NCBI GenBank assembly: GCA_001828545.1 | Contig: MHYW01000047.1 | Location: 1-6,822, forward strand | Source of the DNA: Planctomycetes bacterium RIFCSPHIGHO2_12_FULL_52_36 | Lineage (GTDB): Bacteria; Planctomycetota; Brocadiia; Brocadiales; Bathyanammoxibiaceae | Reading direction: 5' to 3' | DNA: 6,822 nucleotides | Shown: in pieces, positions 5,345 through 6,822 of the stretch | Layout: every line of letters starts with the position of its first letter | Position numbering within the stretch: the stretch's first letter is position 1 | Position numbers and translations under genes: made by a program | Notes under the pieces: generated by a model | What the model saw: only the letters and a program-made list of their open reading frames with translations | What the model was told of the DNA's origin: nothing | The model's database searches: none

Positions 5345-6301
5345 ATGAAAAGAGTGGCAAAGGAGTTAAAAAGGAGGCCGGGCCCAAAGCCCCCGGTATT
5401 CAAAGACTCCATACTGCAGGGTATAGGCAATACCCCCCTCATCAGGCTCTCCAGGATGGCTAACCTGCCAAGGGGGCTAAAGCTCTACGCCAAGGCGGAG
5501 TGGTATAATCCTGGCGGCTCCGTAAAGGATCGCCCGGCCCTGAGGATTATAGAGGACGCGGAGAGTTCCGGCCGTCTCACCAAAGATAAGATTATTATTG
5601 ACTCAACCTCCGGGAATACCGGCATTGCCTATGCCATGATAGGCTCCGTAAAGGGCTACAAGGTGTCCCTGGTCATGCCCTCCAACGTCAGCGAGGAAAG
5701 GAAGGTCATAGTAAAGTCTTACGGGGTAGATATAATCTATACCGACCCCCTGAAGGGTTCCGACGGGGCCATCCTGGAGGTGAGAAGGCTCGTGGAAATG
5801 GAACCCGATAAATACTTCTTTGCCGACCAGTATAATAACCCCTCCAACCCAGCCGCACACTACCACACCACCGGGGTAGAGATCTGGGAACAGACCAGGG
5901 GAAAGGTTACACACTTCATTGCTGGACTGGGTACAAGCGGTACCCTTATGGGTACCGGAAGGAGGCTTAAGGAGTTTAACCCCAATATCCAGGTCATTGC
6001 CGTTGAGCCAGCTACCCCCATCCACGGCCTTGAGGGCCTGAAACACATGGACACGGCCATAGTCCCGGGTATCTACGACCCCACCTTTCCTGACCGTAAG
6101 ATAAAGGTAGACACTGAGGAGGCTTATAAGACAGTAAAGGCCCTGGGAATGAAGGAGGGGTTACTGGTGGGCTACTCCGCCGGGGCGGCTATGTGGGCCG
6201 CCTTGCAGGTGGTAAAGGAATTAAAGGAAGGATGCGTCGTCCTCATTTTCCCCGACAGCGGGCATCACTACCTAAGTACCAGTTTCTGGCTTGAGGCATA
6301 A
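5345..6301 (+). CDS. cysM: PLP-dependent cysteine synthase, CysM type
   Basis: The enzyme makes cysteine from an activated serine and sulfide or a thiocarboxylated carrier protein. The 318-residue protein has GNTPLIRL (28-35), the PLP lysine Lys61 in GGSVKDRPA, the STSGNTG substrate loop (87-93), the GLGTSGT phosphate-binding loop (194-200) and GYSAGAAMW (277-284). By memory alignment it is closer to M. tuberculosis CysM than to CysK: DRPALRIIEDAE, THFIAGLGTSGTLMGTGR, LYDP/IYDP and YLST all match. Mtb Arg220, which recognises O-phosphoserine, aligns with Lys233 here, so the positive charge is kept. The Mtb C-terminal lid is missing, as the protein ends soon after YLST. ATG 5345 is chosen; a TTG directly before it (5342) is less likely, and no clear ribosome binding site is present. 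It lies 71 bp after the sulfite reductase gene and 46 bp before the mec-like gene, on the same strand. Confidence 0.93.
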   Translation: MKRVAKELKRRPGPKPPVFKDSILQGIGNTPLIRLSRMANLPRGLKLYAKAEWYNPGGSVKDRPALRIIEDAESSGRLTKDKIIIDSTSGNTGIAYAMIGSVKGYKVSLVMPSNVSEERKVIVKSYGVDIIYTDPLKGSDGAILEVRRLVEMEPDKYFFADQYNNPSNPAAHYHTTGVEIWEQTRGKVTHFIAGLGTSGTLMGTGRRLKEFNPNIQVIAVEPATPIHGLEGLKHMDTAIVPGIYDPTFPDRKIKVDTEEAYKTVKALGMKEGLLVGYSAGAAMWAALQVVKELKEGCVVLIFPDSGHHYLSTSFWLEA

Positions 6302-6307
6302 AATAAG

Positions 6308-6339
6308 AGTTCAACAGTTCAAGGGTTTAAAAGTTTAAT
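6308..6339 (+). repeat. four degenerate tandem octamers before the mec-like gene
   Basis: AGTTCAAC, AGTTCAAG, GGTTTAAA and AGTTTAAT follow one another without a gap, with the consensus aGTTyAAn. They fill most of the 46-bp space between cysM and the next ATG. They may be a regulator binding array, a slippage product or part of a dispersed repeat. Confidence 0.5.
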
Positions 6340-6347
6340 TCGCCAAC

Positions 6348-6822
6348 ATGCCGCTGAGGTTGACAAAAGAATCCATAGAGGAGATTAAAAGGCAGGCCAG
6401 AGAGGGCTATCCCCTGGAATGTGGGGGATTCCTGGCAGGGAAAAATAGGAGAGTTCTGAAAAAGTCCCAACGTGTCATTGCGAGGGGCAAAGCCCCGAAG
6501 CAATCTCTCGTTCTTAAGGCTTTTGTTTACATGGCGATACGAGTACGAGATTGCTTCGCTTCGCTCGCAATGACACTGAAGAGTTGTTTTTCTTACTTTT
6601 GCAGAGGTCTCAATACCTCTGGCAAAGAGATTACGGCAGTCTATCCCATGAAGAACCTGAACTCCCACCAGCCACGTATCCGCTTTGAGATAGACCCCAG
6701 GGAGTTCCAGAGACTGGAGGCAGAGGCTACCAAAGACGGCCTCCAGCTACTGGTATTTTACCACACACATCCTGACTCGCCACTGAAGACAACCCCTTCT
6801 GCCTTTGACAGGGAACGGGCGG
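6348..6822 (+). CDS. M67/JAMM metalloprotease (Mec-like), 3'-truncated and carrying an in-frame repeat
   Basis: The visible 158 residues have the Mov34/MPN/PAD-1 (JAMM) pattern: YPLECGGFLAG with the catalytic Glu24, ITAVYPMKN, RFEIDPREF, and the zinc motif FYHTHPD (His139, His141) followed by SAFDRERA with Ser151 and Asp154. In M. tuberculosis the relative Mec cuts cysteine off the carrier CysO after CysM has built it; the position directly behind cysM supports that role here. Residues about 33-91 are extra and interrupt the family fold at a loop between the first two conserved blocks. They are encoded by the 105-bp repeat plus flanks, with no stop or frameshift. The His to Ser spacing is x9 rather than the usual x7. 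ATG 6348 has no clear ribosome binding site. A decaying gene is possible, but the open frame argues against it. The gene continues beyond the window. Confidence 0.8.
   Translation, partial: MPLRLTKESIEEIKRQAREGYPLECGGFLAGKNRRVLKKSQRVIARGKAPKQSLVLKAFVYMAIRVRDCFASLAMTLKSCFSYFCRGLNTSGKEITAVYPMKNLNSHQPRIRFEIDPREFQRLEAEATKDGLQLLVFYHTHPDSPLKTTPSAFDRERA
6472..6576. repeat. 105-bp palindromic dispersed repeat (GTCATTGCGAG family) inside the mec-like gene
   Basis: The ends are perfect 13-bp inverted repeats, GTGTCATTGCGAG (6472-6484) and CTCGCAATGACAC (6564-6576). Inside are a second inverted pair, GAAGCAATCTC (6497-6507) and GAGATTGCTTC (6547-6557), and a small GGGGC-AAA-GCCCC hairpin (6484-6496). 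I recognise this as a dispersed-repeat type whose reverse strand yields the common spurious peptide CERSEAI...RLLRGFAPRND. It is exactly 35 codons long and open in the gene's frame. No transposase and no clear target duplication is seen. Confidence 0.85.

Noticed and set aside
6327..6668. Minus-strand open frame with CERSEAI and RLLRGFAPRND peptides
   Set aside because: This is the familiar spurious translation of the GTCATTGCGAG-type palindromic repeat and runs antisense to the mec-like gene.
1..6822. CRISPR array, tRNA, rRNA or transposase gene
   Set aside because: I looked for regularly spaced direct repeats, cloverleaf-type sequences and transposase motifs and found none.

Overview
This window looks like chromosomal DNA from an uncultured or anaerobic Gram-negative-type bacterium. 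It carries ordinary housekeeping genes, makes heavy use of AGG (Arg) and ATA (Ile) codons, and is peppered with short palindromic dispersed repeats. The FabD active-site motif (GLSLGEYTAL) and the rpmF-plsX-fabH-fabD order would fit Planctomycetota (Brocadiales-like), but Nitrospirota or Desulfobacterota cannot be excluded from sequence alone. This placement is an inference of low to moderate confidence.

Layout: everything left of about 3.94 kb is on the minus strand and everything right of 4.38 kb is on the plus strand, so the two halves diverge from a 442-bp intergenic region. Minus strand, in order of transcription: rpmF (ribosomal protein L32), plsX, fabH and fabD form a tight operon (gaps of 3, 30 and 2 bp) behind a strong sigma70-type promoter with a perfect 15-bp palindrome touching its -35 box. 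After fabD comes a 121-bp gap with a short GC-rich palindrome and a separate promoter. It leads into a 2-hydroxyacyl-CoA dehydratase D-subunit (HgdB-like) gene that runs off the left edge. Plus strand: a single-subunit siroheme/ferredoxin sulfite reductase (AsrC/DsrA-like), then a CysM-type cysteine synthase, then an M67/JAMM (Mec-type) metalloprotease that runs off the right edge. Together these suggest a sulfite to sulfide to cysteine route, possibly of the CysM-CysO-Mec type known from Mycobacterium tuberculosis, although no CysO carrier gene is visible here.

The most unusual signal is that three genes carry extra in-frame sequence that is palindromic at the DNA level and absent from what I know of their families. 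These are rpmF (about 16 extra residues around a hairpin), the HgdB-like gene (about 28 residues built on a perfect 10-bp-stem hairpin) and the mec-like gene (a 105-bp element with 13-bp terminal inverted repeats, exactly 35 codons, no stop). A CCGCCTGAG nonamer is shared by two of these sites and an intergenic palindrome, with a near-copy in fabD. This resembles the protein-invading palindromic elements described in Rickettsia, but with different sequences. A further nested inverted repeat of about 106 bp lies in the divergent intergenic region, and a degenerate 8-bp tandem repeat sits just before the mec-like gene.
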